Shown piece after piece: positions 1-7,866 of a DNA stretch of 64,000 nt. The notes under the pieces were generated by a model that was not told where the DNA came from, ran no database searches, and was given only the letters and a program-made list of their open reading frames with translations. Position numbers and translations under genes: made by a program. The stretch is from Pseudooceanicola nanhaiensis (lineage in GTDB: Bacteria > Pseudomonadota > Alphaproteobacteria > Rhodobacterales > Rhodobacteraceae): positions 1 through 64,000 of the forward strand of contig NZ_JAIUZP010000015.1 in NCBI RefSeq assembly GCF_020171315.1. The letters are read 5' to 3'. Position 1 is the first letter of the stretch, and every line of letters begins with the position of its first letter.

Positions 1-651
1 GGCCGTGACGAAGCCATCGGCGAGAACAAGATCCGCGAACTGATGGCGGCTGTGGACGAGTACATCCCCCAGCCGGCACGTGCCGTGGACCAGCCCTTCC
101 TGATGCCGATCGAAGACGTGTTCTCGATCTCGGGCCGTGGTACGGTTGTGACCGGCCGCGTCGAGCGTGGCGTGGTGAACGTTGGCGACGAACTCGAAAT
201 CGTCGGCATCCGCGACACCAAGAAAACCACCTGCACCGGCGTGGAAATGTTCCGCAAGCTGCTCGACCGCGGTGAAGCTGGCGACAACATCGGCGCGCTG
301 CTGCGCGGTATCGACCGTGAAGGCGTGGAACGTGGCCAGGTGCTCTGCAAGCCCGGCTCCGTGAAGCCCCACACCGAGTTCGAGGCCGAAGCCTACATCC
401 TGACCAAGGAAGAAGGCGGCCGTCACACTCCGTTCTTCGCGAACTACCGTCCGCAGTTCTACTTCCGCACCACGGACGTCACCGGCACCGTCAAGCTGCC
501 CGAAGGCACCGAGATGGTCATGCCCGGCGACAACCTGAAGTTCGAAGTCGAACTGATCGCCCCGATCGCGATGGAAGAGAAGCTCCGCTTCGCCATCCGT
601 GAAGGCGGCCGCACCGTCGGCTCGGGCGTCGTCTCGAAAATCATCAAGTGA
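1..651 (+). CDS. tuf: Elongation factor Tu (C-terminal part, cut by the window edge)
   Basis: EF-Tu brings aminoacyl-tRNA to the ribosome as a GTP complex in the cytoplasm. The reading frame is open from base 1, so the start and most of the GTPase domain lie outside the window; 216 residues remain. What is visible is the end of domain I followed by the two beta-barrel domains, including the domain II stretch [17 protein letters not shown], and the C-terminus VSKIIK that is usual for proteobacterial EF-Tu. It stands directly upstream of rpsJ, the usual place for a tuf copy in the str-S10 cluster. A second tuf copy elsewhere is common in this group but cannot be seen here. Confidence 0.98.
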   Translation, partial: GRDEAIGENKIRELMAAVDEYIPQPARAVDQPFLMPIEDVFSISGRGTVVTGRVERGVVNVGDELEIVGIRDTKKTTCTGVEMFRKLLDRGEAGDNIGALLRGIDREGVERGQVLCKPGSVKPHTEFEAEAYILTKEEGGRHTPFFANYRPQFYFRTTDVTGTVKLPEGTEMVMPGDNLKFEVELIAPIAMEEKLRFAIREGGRTVGSGVVSKIIK

Positions 652-676
652 TCTGACGAACGGGCAACCGTTCTGA

Positions 677-705
677 TTGACACATCGACGGCTGGGCCTT
701 AAAGC
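677..705 (+). promoter_or_regulatory. Candidate promoter of the S10 operon
   Basis: TTGACA at 677-682 is followed by a 17-base spacer and TAAAGC at 700-705. The -35 is perfect and the -10 weak. It lies in the tuf-rpsJ gap, about 110 bases before rpsJ, where a housekeeping promoter for the operon would be expected. The -10 falls inside a hairpin (689-712), which is compatible with either role. Confidence 0.5.
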
Positions 706-743
706 CCAGCCGACTTACCAAAACGGCGGGCTCCGGCCCGCCG
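689..743 (+). promoter_or_regulatory. Tandem hairpins in the rpsJ leader
   Basis: Two perfect inverted repeats stand in a row. The first is CGGCTGGGC/GCCCAGCCG at 689-697 and 704-712 with a six-base loop; the second is CGGCGGGC/GCCCGCCG at 724-731 and 736-743 with loop TCCG. Neither is followed by a T run. They could be a weak tuf terminator, or a leader structure for the S10 operon, which in E. coli is controlled by L4 binding to its leader. No resemblance to the E. coli leader was demonstrated. Confidence 0.45.
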
Positions 744-817
744 CTCGGGTTCGAAGAGGGGCAGGGAATGAACCCGGCTCCTCCTCTCAACTCCAACGCC
801 GAAGAAGGCTGAATGAC

Positions 818-1126
818 ATGCAAGGTCAAACCATTCGCATCCGGCTGAAGGCATTCGATTACCGCGTGCTGGACGCCAGCACCGCGGAAATCGTGAACAC
901 GGCCAAGCGCACTGGCGCGACGGTTCGTGGCCCGATCCCGCTGCCGAACAAGATCGAGAAGTTCACGGTTCTCCGTGGCCCTCACATCGACAAGAAGTCC
1001 CGTGACCAGTTCGAGATCCGCACCCACAAGCGGCTTCTGGACATCGTGGACCCGACCCCGCAGACCGTGGACGCGCTGATGAAGCTCGACCTCGCTGCTG
1101 GCGTCGACGTCGAGATCAAGGTTTAA
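818..1126 (+). CDS. rpsJ: 30S ribosomal protein S10
   Basis: S10 is a 30S head protein and also the NusE partner of NusB in antitermination. The frame is open from further upstream (677), but the ATG at 818 gives the standard 102-residue protein starting [19 protein letters not shown], as in other Rhodobacterales. The conserved PIPLP segment and the C-terminal DVEIKV are visible. It is the first gene of the S10 operon and is followed by rplC after 14 bases with an AAGGAGG ribosome site. Confidence 0.98.
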   Translation: MQGQTIRIRLKAFDYRVLDASTAEIVNTAKRTGATVRGPIPLPNKIEKFTVLRGPHIDKKSRDQFEIRTHKRLLDIVDPTPQTVDALMKLDLAAGVDVEIKV

Positions 1127-1140
1127 GGAGGGTCCAACTG

Positions 1141-1983
1141 ATGCTCCGTTCCGGTATCATCGCAAAGAAGGTGGGGATGACCCGCCTGTTCATGGAAGAC
1201 GGCAAGCAGATCCCCGTGACCGTGCTGCAGCTGGACAAGCTGCAAGTCGTGGCACAGCGGACCTCCGACAAGGACGGCTACTCGGCTGTTCAGCTCGGCG
1301 CCGGCTCGGCGAAAGCCAAGCGCACTTCCAAAGCCATGCGCGGTCACTTCTCCGCCGCCAACGTCGAACCCAAGCGCAAGGTCGCCGAGTTCCGCGTTGA
1401 CGCAGAGAACCTGATCAACGTCGGTGAGGAAATCACCGCAGACCATTACTTCGAAGGCCAGTTCGTCGACGTGTCCGGCACGTCGATCGGTAAGGGCTTC
1501 GCTGGTGCCATGAAGCGTCACAACTTCGGCGGTCTGCGTGCCTCGCACGGTGTCTCGATCTCGCACCGTTCGCACGGTTCGACGGGTCAGTGTCAGGACC
1601 CGGGCAAGGTGTTCAAAGGCAAGAAGATGGCAGGCCACATGGGTGCCGTCCGTGTCACCACGCAGAACCTGCAGGTCGTCAAGACCGACAGCGAGCGTGG
1701 CCTGGTCTTCATCAAGGGTGCCGTTCCCGGCTCCAAGGGTGGCTGGGTGACCGTCAAGGACGCCGTCAAGAAACCGTTCCCCGAGAACGCGATCCTGCCC
1801 GCCGCTCTGAAGTCCGCCGCTGAAGAAGCCAAGCGTCTCGCCGAGGAAGCCGCCGCACAGGCCGCCGCCGAGGAAGCCGCAGCAGCAGAAGCAGCAGCAG
1901 CCGAGCAAGCCGCCGCTGAAGAGGCCGCCCTGAAAGAAGCTGAAGCTTCGATCGAGGCCGAGAAGAAGGAAGGCGAAGAATGA
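1141..1983 (+). CDS. rplC: 50S ribosomal protein L3 with long Ala/Glu-rich tail
   Basis: L3 is an early assembly protein of the 50S subunit whose loop reaches towards the peptidyl transferase centre. The core is clear: residues 1-220 contain [20 protein letters not shown] N-terminal sequence and the central [18 protein letters not shown] segment. The protein has 280 residues, about 60-70 more than the usual length. The excess is a C-terminal tail from about residue 222 made almost only of Ala, Glu and Lys, predicted to be helical and highly charged. The gene overlaps rplD by ATGA, implying translational coupling. The tail could be a lineage trait; its role is unknown. Confidence 0.97.
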   Translation: MLRSGIIAKKVGMTRLFMEDGKQIPVTVLQLDKLQVVAQRTSDKDGYSAVQLGAGSAKAKRTSKAMRGHFSAANVEPKRKVAEFRVDAENLINVGEEITADHYFEGQFVDVSGTSIGKGFAGAMKRHNFGGLRASHGVSISHRSHGSTGQCQDPGKVFKGKKMAGHMGAVRVTTQNLQVVKTDSERGLVFIKGAVPGSKGGWVTVKDAVKKPFPENAILPAALKSAAEEAKRLAEEAAAQAAAEEAAAAEAAAAEQAAAEEAALKEAEASIEAEKKEGEE

Positions 1984-2597
1984 AAATCGACGTGATCAAT
2001 CTGGACGGCTCGTCGGCCGGTTCCGTCGATCTCGGCGACGAGATCTTCGGCCTGGAGCCCCGTGCGGACATCCTGCACCGCGTGGTCCGCTGGCAGCGCG
2101 CCCGCGCGCAGGCCGGTACCCACAAGGTCCTGACCAAGTCCGAAGTCAGCTACTCGACCAAGAAGATCTATCGCCAGAAGGGCACCGGCGGCGCACGCCA
2201 CGGCTCCCGCAAGGCACCGATCTTCCGTCACGGTGGCGTCTACAAGGGCCCGACCCCGCGCAGCCACGCCCACGACCTGCCGAAGAAATTCCGCAAGCTG
2301 GGTCTGAAGCACGCGCTGTCGGCCAAGGCCAAAGAAGGCTCGCTGGTGATCCTGGCGTCGGCCGAGGCCGAGGGCAAGACCGCCGCACTGGCCAAGCAGG
2401 TCAAGAACCTGGGCTGGAAGCGTACGCTGATCATTGACGGCGCCGCCGTCAACGAAGGCTTCGCCAAGGCCGCAGCAAACATCGATGGGCTGGACATCCT
2501 GCCGTCGATGGGCGCCAACGTCTATGACATCCTGAAGCGTGACACCCTCGTGCTCACGAAGTCGGCTGTCGAAGCACTGGAGGCTCGTCTGAAATGA
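1980..2597 (+). CDS. rplD: 50S ribosomal protein L4
   Basis: L4 lines the peptide exit tunnel; in gammaproteobacteria it also represses the S10 operon by binding its leader RNA. The 205-residue protein carries the conserved tunnel loop with [25 protein letters not shown] sequence at about residues 58-80. The start overlaps the end of rplC (ATGA) and the end overlaps rplW (ATGA), so the three genes are translationally coupled. Whether L4 autoregulates here is not shown by the sequence. Confidence 0.98.
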   Translation: MKIDVINLDGSSAGSVDLGDEIFGLEPRADILHRVVRWQRARAQAGTHKVLTKSEVSYSTKKIYRQKGTGGARHGSRKAPIFRHGGVYKGPTPRSHAHDLPKKFRKLGLKHALSAKAKEGSLVILASAEAEGKTAALAKQVKNLGWKRTLIIDGAAVNEGFAKAAANIDGLDILPSMGANVYDILKRDTLVLTKSAVEALEARLK

Positions 2598-2890
2598 GCG
2601 CGAAAGCAGAACATTACGACGTGATCCGCAAGCCGATCATCACCGAGAAAGCAACCATGGCTTCCGAAGCCAACGCGGTTGTCTTCGAAGTGTCGATCGA
2701 CGCCAACAAGCCGCAGATCAAAGAAGCGGTCGAGGCGCTGTTCAATGTCAAGGTGAAGGCCGTTAACACGACCATCACCAAGGGCAAGGTCAAGCGCTTC
2801 CGCGGCATGCTGGGCAAGCGGAAAGACGTGAAGAAGGCCTACGTGACGCTCGAAGAGGGCAACACGATTGACGTGTCCACCGGGCTCTGA
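2594..2890 (+). CDS. rplW: 50S ribosomal protein L23
   Basis: L23 sits at the tunnel exit and is the docking site for trigger factor and SRP. The 98-residue product has the family N-terminus [15 protein letters not shown] and the [10 protein letters not shown] segment. Its ATG overlaps the rplD stop. It is the last gene before a strong terminator (2914-2948), which splits it from rplB, unlike the continuous S10 operon of E. coli. Confidence 0.98.
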   Translation: MSAKAEHYDVIRKPIITEKATMASEANAVVFEVSIDANKPQIKEAVEALFNVKVKAVNTTITKGKVKRFRGMLGKRKDVKKAYVTLEEGNTIDVSTGL

Positions 2891-2913
2891 TCGATACGGT
2901 CTGACGACTTTGG

Positions 2914-2948
2914 AAGGCCCTCCGCGCAAGCGGGGGGCCTTTCGCTTT
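2914..2948 (+). terminator. Rho-independent terminator after rplW
   Basis: A 12-bp stem, 2914-2925 with 2930-2941, closes on a GCAA tetraloop and has one G-T pair. It is followed by the T-rich TTTCGCTTT. It is strong and sits inside what is usually one operon, so rplB and later genes need read-through or their own promoter. Confidence 0.85.
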
Positions 2949-3310
2949 GCGGGCCGCCCTGGGAGCTGCTGCGAGGCCCTTGAGGGCCCGGCAAGGGCTC
3001 CCGAGGGTCGGCCAGGGTAGGCCTCCAGGGGCCTTCCAAGGGGCTCTGTAGGGCAGGGGAGGGCGCAGGGGCTGCGCCTATCGGGTCAAGGACGTAAGGG
3101 CTTTGCCGCTTCGTCACCTGAATCGTCCCGCGCTATAGACACGGTCGGGCAAGACTGCTAAACGCGCCCAATCTCGGAGGCCCCGGATTCGTTCCGGGGC
3201 CTCTGGATATTTGAACTGGGGACCTTCGGGGCCCTCTACTGGCCACCTTCGGGGGGCTGAACCATAGGCGGGGCTCGACCCTGCCGCGTAGCAAACGGAA
3301 GACAGAAAGC
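2949..3310 (+). promoter_or_regulatory. Long leader between rplW and rplB
   Basis: No gene is supported in this stretch. It holds a G-rich part (2949-3075), a TATAGA box at 3134-3139 that could be a -10 with no good -35 at 17 bases, and a perfect 11-bp hairpin GAGGCCCCGGA/TCCGGGGCCTC at 3177-3187 and 3193-3203 without a T run. The decamer ACCTTCGGGG occurs twice (3222-3231 and 3245-3254). A structured 5' leader for the rplB unit is a reasonable reading. Short open frames here look like chance. Confidence 0.5.
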
Positions 3311-4150
3311 ATGGCACTTAAGTCGTATAAGCCGACGACGCCGGGCCAGCGCGGGCTGGTGCTGATCGACCGTTCGGAGCTGTGGAAAGGACGCCCCGTC
3401 AAGGCCCTCACCGAGGGTCTGACGAAGAATGGCGGCCGGAACAACACCGGACGGATCACGATGCGCCGCAAGGGCGGCGGGGCGAAACGCCTCTATCGGA
3501 TCGTCGATTTCAAACGGAACAAGTTCGACGTCACCGGCGTCGTTGTCCGCATCGAATACGACCCCAACCGGACCGCATTCATCGCGCTCGTGCAGTACGA
3601 TGATGGCGAAAAAGCGTACATTCTTGCCCCCCAGCGTCTGGGTGTGGGCGACAAGGTCGTGTCCGGCTCCAAGGTCGACATCAAGCCCGGTAACGCGATG
3701 CCCTTCTCGGGCATGCCGATCGGTACCATCGTGCACAACATCGAGCTGAAGCCCGGCAAGGGCGGCCAGATCGCACGCGCCGCGGGCACCTATGCCCAGT
3801 TCGTCGGCCGTGACGGTGGCTACGCTCAGATCCGCCTCTCGTCGGGCGAACTGCGCATGGTCCGTCAGGAATGCATGGCCACCGTCGGTGCCGTTTCGAA
3901 CCCGGACAACTCGAACCAGAACTACGGTAAAGCCGGCCGCATGCGTCACAAGGGCATCCGCCCGAGCGTCCGCGGCGTGGTCATGAACCCGATCGACCAC
4001 CCCCACGGTGGTGGTGAAGGCCGGACCTCCGGTGGTCGTCACCCGGTTACCCCCTGGGGTAAGCCGACCAAGGGTGCACGGACCCGTAAGAACAAGGCGA
4101 CGGACAAGTACATCGTCCGCTCGCGTCACGCTCGCAAGAAGGGCCGCTAA
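3311..4150 (+). CDS. rplB: 50S ribosomal protein L2
   Basis: L2 binds 23S rRNA near the peptidyl transferase centre and is among the most conserved ribosomal proteins. The 279-residue product starts [17 protein letters not shown] and carries the essential C-terminal loop with [16 protein letters not shown], including the conserved histidine, at about residues 220-235. The ATG has a purine-rich stretch AACGGAAGACAGAAAGC upstream. It heads a run of five closely spaced genes up to rplP. Confidence 0.98.
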   Translation: MALKSYKPTTPGQRGLVLIDRSELWKGRPVKALTEGLTKNGGRNNTGRITMRRKGGGAKRLYRIVDFKRNKFDVTGVVVRIEYDPNRTAFIALVQYDDGEKAYILAPQRLGVGDKVVSGSKVDIKPGNAMPFSGMPIGTIVHNIELKPGKGGQIARAAGTYAQFVGRDGGYAQIRLSSGELRMVRQECMATVGAVSNPDNSNQNYGKAGRMRHKGIRPSVRGVVMNPIDHPHGGGEGRTSGGRHPVTPWGKPTKGARTRKNKATDKYIVRSRHARKKGR

Positions 4151-4153
4151 TCT

Positions 4154-4432
4154 ATGGCACGTTCTGTTTGGAAGGGCCCCTTCGTTGACGCTTACGTCCT
4201 GAAAAAGGCGGAAGCGGCACGCGAATCCGGCCGTAACGAAGTCATCAAGATCTGGTCGCGCCGCTCGACGATCCTGCCCCAATTCGTGGGCCTGACGTTT
4301 GGCGTCTACAACGGTCAGAAACATGTTCCCGTCAACGTCACGGAAGACATGATCGGTCAGAAGTTCGGTGAATACTCGCCGAGCCGGACCTATTATGGTC
4401 ACGCCGCCGACAAAAAAGCGAAGCGGAAGTAA
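4154..4432 (+). CDS. rpsS: 30S ribosomal protein S19
   Basis: S19 forms a head complex with S13 near the A and P sites. The 92-residue protein begins [12 protein letters not shown] and has the family motifs [13 protein letters not shown] and [17 protein letters not shown]. It starts three bases after rplB stops and is followed by rplV after three bases, so it is firmly inside the operon. Confidence 0.98.
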   Translation: MARSVWKGPFVDAYVLKKAEAARESGRNEVIKIWSRRSTILPQFVGLTFGVYNGQKHVPVNVTEDMIGQKFGEYSPSRTYYGHAADKKAKRK

Positions 4433-4435
4433 GTC

Positions 4436-4816
4436 ATGGGCAAGGAAAAGAACCCCCGCCGCGTGGCAGACAACGAAGCGATGGCCAAAACCCGCATGCT
4501 TCGCACCAGCCCGCAGAAACTGAACCTCGTTGCAGCGATGATCCGCGGCAAGAAGGTCGAAAAGGCCCTTTCGGACCTGACCTTCTCCAAGAAGCGGATC
4601 GCGGAAGACGTGAAGAAATGCCTTCAGTCCGCCATCGCGAACGCCGAGAACAACCACAACCTGGACGTCGATGAACTGATCGTCGCCGAGGCATATGTGG
4701 GCAAGAACCTCGTGATGAAACGCGGCCGTCCCCGCGCACGTGGCCGGTACGGCAAGATCATGAAGCCGTTCTCGGAAATCACCATCCTGGTGCGTCAGGT
4801 CGAGGAGCAAGCCTAA
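4436..4816 (+). CDS. rplV: 50S ribosomal protein L22
   Basis: L22 lines the exit tunnel with its beta-hairpin. The 126-residue product has the family helix region [21 protein letters not shown] and the hairpin with [14 protein letters not shown] near residues 95-108. Its N-terminus [20 protein letters not shown] is slightly longer than in E. coli; an inner ATG at MAKTRM would give a 111-residue form. The stop codon overlaps the rpsC start (TAATG). Confidence 0.97.
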   Translation: MGKEKNPRRVADNEAMAKTRMLRTSPQKLNLVAAMIRGKKVEKALSDLTFSKKRIAEDVKKCLQSAIANAENNHNLDVDELIVAEAYVGKNLVMKRGRPRARGRYGKIMKPFSEITILVRQVEEQA

Positions 4817-5523
4817 TGGGTCAGAAAGTCAATCCGATCGGCATGCGCCTTCAGGTCAACCGGACCTGGGACAGCCGCTGGTACGCGGACACCAAAGACT
4901 TCGGCGACATGCTGCTCGAAGACGTGAAAATCCGCGAGTTCATCAAGGACGAGTGCAAGCAGGCCGGCGTGGCCCGCGTGATCATCGAGCGCCCGCACAA
5001 GAAGTGCCGCGTCACGATTCACACCGCACGTCCCGGCGTGATCATCGGTAAGAAAGGCGCCGACATCGAGGTGCTTCGTAAGAAGCTGGCCAAGATGACG
5101 GACTCGGAACTGCACCTCAACATCGTTGAAGTGCGCAAGCCCGAGCTCGACGCACAGCTGGTTGGCGAGTCCATCGCTCAGCAGCTGGAGCGCCGTGTCT
5201 CCTTCCGCCGCGCCATGAAGCGTGCCGTGCAGAACGCCATGCGTATGGGTGCCCTCGGCATCCGCGTGAACGTTGCCGGCCGTCTCGGCGGCGCAGAGAT
5301 CGCCCGCACCGAATGGTACCGCGAAGGCCGTGTGCCCCTGCACACCCTGCGCGCGGACATCGACTACGCGCACTCTGAAGCCACGACCCCCTATGGCATC
5401 ATCGGGATCAAGGTCTGGATCTTCAAAGGCGAGATCATGGAACATGATCCGCAAGCGCGGGATCGCAAGGCTCAGGAACTTCAGGATGGTCCGGCGCCCC
5501 GCGGTGCTGGCGGCCGTCGCTGA
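4816..5523 (+). CDS. rpsC: 30S ribosomal protein S3
   Basis: S3 is at the mRNA entry site and takes part in ribosomal helicase activity. The 235-residue protein begins [22 protein letters not shown] and has the KH domain with the [12 protein letters not shown] loop at about residues 75-86. The C-terminal domain has the family segment [20 protein letters not shown]. It is followed by rplP after 12 bases with a GAGGAT ribosome site. Confidence 0.98.
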   Translation: MGQKVNPIGMRLQVNRTWDSRWYADTKDFGDMLLEDVKIREFIKDECKQAGVARVIIERPHKKCRVTIHTARPGVIIGKKGADIEVLRKKLAKMTDSELHLNIVEVRKPELDAQLVGESIAQQLERRVSFRRAMKRAVQNAMRMGALGIRVNVAGRLGGAEIARTEWYREGRVPLHTLRADIDYAHSEATTPYGIIGIKVWIFKGEIMEHDPQARDRKAQELQDGPAPRGAGGRR

Positions 5524-5535
5524 GGAGGATAAGAG

Positions 5536-5949
5536 ATGCTTCAACCCAAGCGTACAAAATTCCGCAAGCAGCATAAGGGCCGTATCCACGGTCAAGCCAA
5601 AGGCGGTTCCGACCTCAACTTCGGCCACTTCGGCCTGAAGGCGACCCAACCCGAGCGCATCACCGCGCGTCAGATCGAGGCAGCACGCCGCGCCCTGACC
5701 CGCCACATGAAGCGTCAGGGCCGTGTCTGGATCCGGATCTTCCCGGACGTTGCCGTCTCCTCCAAGCCCACCGAAGTCCGGATGGGTAAAGGTAAGGGTT
5801 CGGTCGACTACTGGGCAGCCAAGGTCAAGCCGGGCCGCGTCATGTTCGAGATCGACGGCGTGTCCGAAGAGATCGCACGTGAGGCCCTGCGCCTCGCAGC
5901 CATGAAGCTGCCGATCAAGACCCGCATCGTGGTCCGCGAAGACTGGTAA
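5536..5949 (+). CDS. rplP: 50S ribosomal protein L16
   Basis: L16 organises the A-site region of the 50S subunit. The 137-residue protein starts [19 protein letters not shown] and shows the conserved [20 protein letters not shown] stretch around residues 80-100. In E. coli the arginine of the matching loop is hydroxylated by the 2OG oxygenase YcfD. A terminator follows at 5992, and then, notably, a gene for a 2OG-Fe(II) oxygenase of another family. Confidence 0.98.
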   Translation: MLQPKRTKFRKQHKGRIHGQAKGGSDLNFGHFGLKATQPERITARQIEAARRALTRHMKRQGRVWIRIFPDVAVSSKPTEVRMGKGKGSVDYWAAKVKPGRVMFEIDGVSEEIAREALRLAAMKLPIKTRIVVREDW

Positions 5950-5991
5950 TCGCCCCGCGGCCCCGGCCGCAGCGATAGACAAGATCGAGAG

Positions 5992-6017
5992 CCCCCGCCG
6001 TCACCGGCGGGGGTTTT
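5992..6017 (+). terminator. Terminator after rplP
   Basis: A 9-bp perfect stem CCCCCGCCG/CGGCGGGGG (5992-6000, 6005-6013) with loop TCAC is followed by TTTT. It ends the rplB-rplP unit. Confidence 0.88.
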
Positions 6018-6112
6018 CTGTAAGGGCAGGGGGGAAATGCGCCCCCGCGGCTATCCCGGGGCGGCAAAAGCCCGTATGGGGGGCCGGCAGACCGACGCCA
6101 CAGGAGGCCATC

Positions 6113-6733
6113 ATGTCCAGCATCCGTTCCCTCTTTGTCACCCGTCTCTATCAGGCCGCGCTGCGCGAGCACGGGCCGGTGATCGACACCGACGAGCTTG
6201 AAGCCTCCTGCTATTCCATCGCCGAGGATGACGAGGCCGGGCAGGACTGGTGCGAGGAGCACGACTACCCGGGCTACACCTCCTATGCCTCGCTGACCGA
6301 TCTGCCGTGGCGCTTCCCGATCTTCGGCGAGCTGGTGAAGTCCCTCGACGCCCATGTCGCGGCCTTCGCCGAGGAGCTGGGCTTCGATCTGGACGACAAG
6401 CCGCTGAAGCTGGAAGACCTCTGGATCAACATCCTGCCCGAGGGCGGCACCCACGCCAGCCACATCCACCCGCATTCCGTGATCTCCGGCACCACCTACG
6501 TGGCGATGCCCGAGGGCACCTCGGCGCTGAAGCTGGAAGACCCGCGTCTGCCGATGATGATGGCCGCGCCCACCCGCAAGAAGACCGCGCCGGACGAGCT
6601 GAAGCCCTTCATCTACGTGAAGCCCGCCGTGGGTGACGTGCTGCTGTGGGAAAGCTGGCTGCGCCACGAAGTGCCGATGAACATGACCGAAGAGGACCGG
6701 ATCTCGGTCAGCTTCAACTACTCCTGGGGCTGA
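6113..6733 (+). CDS. TIGR02466-type 2OG-Fe(II) oxygenase
   Basis: This 206-residue protein resembles the putative 2-oxoglutarate/Fe(II) oxygenases of the TIGR02466 / 2OG-FeII_Oxy_5 kind. The signature is HIHPHSVISGTTYV at residues 117-130, matching the HxHPxxxxSGxxYV pattern, with a later histidine in WLRHEVPMN (H185) and R196 in RISVSFNY as candidate 2OG ligand. The start at 6113 has a GGAGG site. Substrate is unknown. It sits between rplP and rpmC, downstream of a terminator and just ahead of a thioesterase gene. The location next to L16 allows a guess at a ribosomal substrate, but this is only inference; the family is not related to YcfD in sequence. Confidence 0.82.
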   Translation: MSSIRSLFVTRLYQAALREHGPVIDTDELEASCYSIAEDDEAGQDWCEEHDYPGYTSYASLTDLPWRFPIFGELVKSLDAHVAAFAEELGFDLDDKPLKLEDLWINILPEGGTHASHIHPHSVISGTTYVAMPEGTSALKLEDPRLPMMMAAPTRKKTAPDELKPFIYVKPAVGDVLLWESWLRHEVPMNMTEEDRISVSFNYSWG

Positions 6734-6772
6734 GACCCGGGCATGACGAACGACCATCAAGGAGACACCCAG

Positions 6773-7246
6773 ATGGACCCGCGCAAACTGGAAATGACCG
6801 TGCTGATGACGCCGGACATGGCGAACTTCAGCGGCAAGGTGCACGGCGGCGCGCTGCTGAACCTGCTGGACCGCGTGGCCTTCTCCTGTGCCTCGCGCTA
6901 CTCCAAGCAATATGCCGTGACGCTCTCGGTCGATCAGGTGATGTTCAAGGAGCCGATCAACGTGGGCGAGCTGGTGACCTTCCGGGCCAGCGTGAACTAC
7001 GCCGGTCGGACCTCGATGGAGATCGGGATCCGTGTCGAGGCGCAGGAGATCCGTTCCGGCAAGAGCCGGCACACGAACTCCTGCTACTTCACGATGGTCG
7101 CGGTGGATGCGCAGGGCAAACCGGTGGAGGTGCCTGAGTTGCAGGTGCTGACCGAGGAAGAGAGCAAGCGCCTGAACGCCGCGGAGATCCGCAAGCGCCT
7201 GCGCAAGGAATTCGCCGCCGAGATGCACAAGGCGACGAAGGGATAA
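6773..7246 (+). CDS. Acyl-CoA thioesterase, hot-dog fold (YciA/YkhA-like)
   Basis: Acyl-CoA thioesterases hydrolyse acyl-CoA to free acid and CoA. The 157-residue product has the single hot-dog domain pattern: NFSGKVHGGALLNLLD near residues 18-33 with the Asn/His-Gly-Gly site, VDQVMFKEPINVGELV, and SCYFTMVAVD. A charged C-terminal helix follows. I start at 6773 because AAGGAG (6759-6764) lies eight bases upstream; an in-frame ATG at 6743 would add 10 residues. It is downstream of the 2OG oxygenase by 39 bases, so probably co-transcribed, and ends at a terminator. Confidence 0.85.
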   Translation: MDPRKLEMTVLMTPDMANFSGKVHGGALLNLLDRVAFSCASRYSKQYAVTLSVDQVMFKEPINVGELVTFRASVNYAGRTSMEIGIRVEAQEIRSGKSRHTNSCYFTMVAVDAQGKPVEVPELQVLTEEESKRLNAAEIRKRLRKEFAAEMHKATKG

Positions 7247-7251
7247 GAGAG

Positions 7252-7278
7252 ACGGGCGGCCTTGGCCGCCCGTTTTCG
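7252..7278 (+). terminator. Terminator after the thioesterase gene
   Basis: ACGGGCGGCC (7252-7261) pairs with GGCCGCCCGT (7264-7273), leaving a very tight loop, and TTTTCGTTTT follows. Confidence 0.87.
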
Positions 7279-7545
7279 TTTTAGGGGGCTGGTCCGTTCT
7301 GGCCCGCTGATCCCCGAGTTCGGATTGCGGTTCGGAGAGGTGTAACGCGGTCGTGCGTTACCATTTCGGTTTCGTTGCCATGCCATCCGAAGTCACGGGG
7401 CTTGGCCAAGGCGCACGGGGGGCTCTCTACCCAGCCCAGATCACCCGGCCTCTCGAAATGTCCCGCCCGGCCTCAGGCCGGGCAGCGCCGTCCCGCCCCC
7501 CTGGGGCGGCGCTATTGCGCCACCCCGCGGGCCGGCGCTGCCCTT

Positions 7546-7601
7546 CGTGGCGACGTGGCGACGTGGCGACGTGGCGACGTGGCGACGTGGCGACGTGGCG
7601 A
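7546..7601 (+). repeat. Octanucleotide tandem repeat, seven perfect copies
   Basis: The unit CGTGGCGA is repeated seven times without a mismatch. Because the unit length is not a multiple of three, changes in copy number would shift any reading frame crossing it; however, no credible gene crosses it. It is intergenic, between a terminator and the TyrA-like gene. Arrays of this sort often vary in copy number between strains. Confidence 0.97.
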
Positions 7602-7752
7602 GGCGGGCCTCGCGTGACAGCCAGAGGCACGGTGGGGCAAACACCCCTCCCCACCTCTCCTCACGGTCCACACCCCGCTTGACCACTCGCGCCGACGGGC
7701 CTACACCACAGCCATGACGCATCCGACCCTTCAATTCGCAACGGTCTATTAC

Positions 7753-7771
7753 CCGCTGATCTGATCAGCGG
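7753..7771 (+). promoter_or_regulatory. Perfect palindrome upstream of the TyrA-like gene
   Basis: CCGCTGATC, one central T, then GATCAGCGG: a perfect 9+1+9 inverted repeat, 96 bases before the ATG at 7867. There is no T run after it, so an operator for a dimeric regulator is more likely than a terminator. The regulator is unknown. Confidence 0.5.
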
Positions 7772-7866
7772 ATGCCTCGTCATGTTCTCCGCTGCCCCTG
7801 CCAGCGGTCGAACTCAGCCCCCAAGCTCTACTCGCGGACCCTGGCCTCTCTCCCAAGGACCAGACA

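Larger units (their letters stand above)
7279..7866 (+). other. Gene-poor stretch before the TyrA-like gene
   Basis: About 590 bases with no gene I can support. Open frames on both strands cover the middle but have low-complexity, Arg/Pro/Gly-rich translations and no ribosome site. The stretch contains the octanucleotide array (7546-7601) and a perfect palindrome (7753-7771), both listed separately. Confidence 0.7.

Noticed and set aside
3111-3139. Promoter for rplB with TATAGA as -10
   Set aside because: The sequence 17 bases upstream (TCGTCA) is not a convincing -35; kept only as a remark in the leader entry.
7546-7601. CRISPR array
   Set aside because: Units are 8 bases with no spacers; it is a simple tandem repeat.
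7353-7682. Possible gene containing the octanucleotide array
   Set aside because: The translation is Arg/Pro/Gly/Ala-rich with a repeat-derived core, there is no ribosome site, and open frames exist on both strands, as expected for GC-rich DNA.
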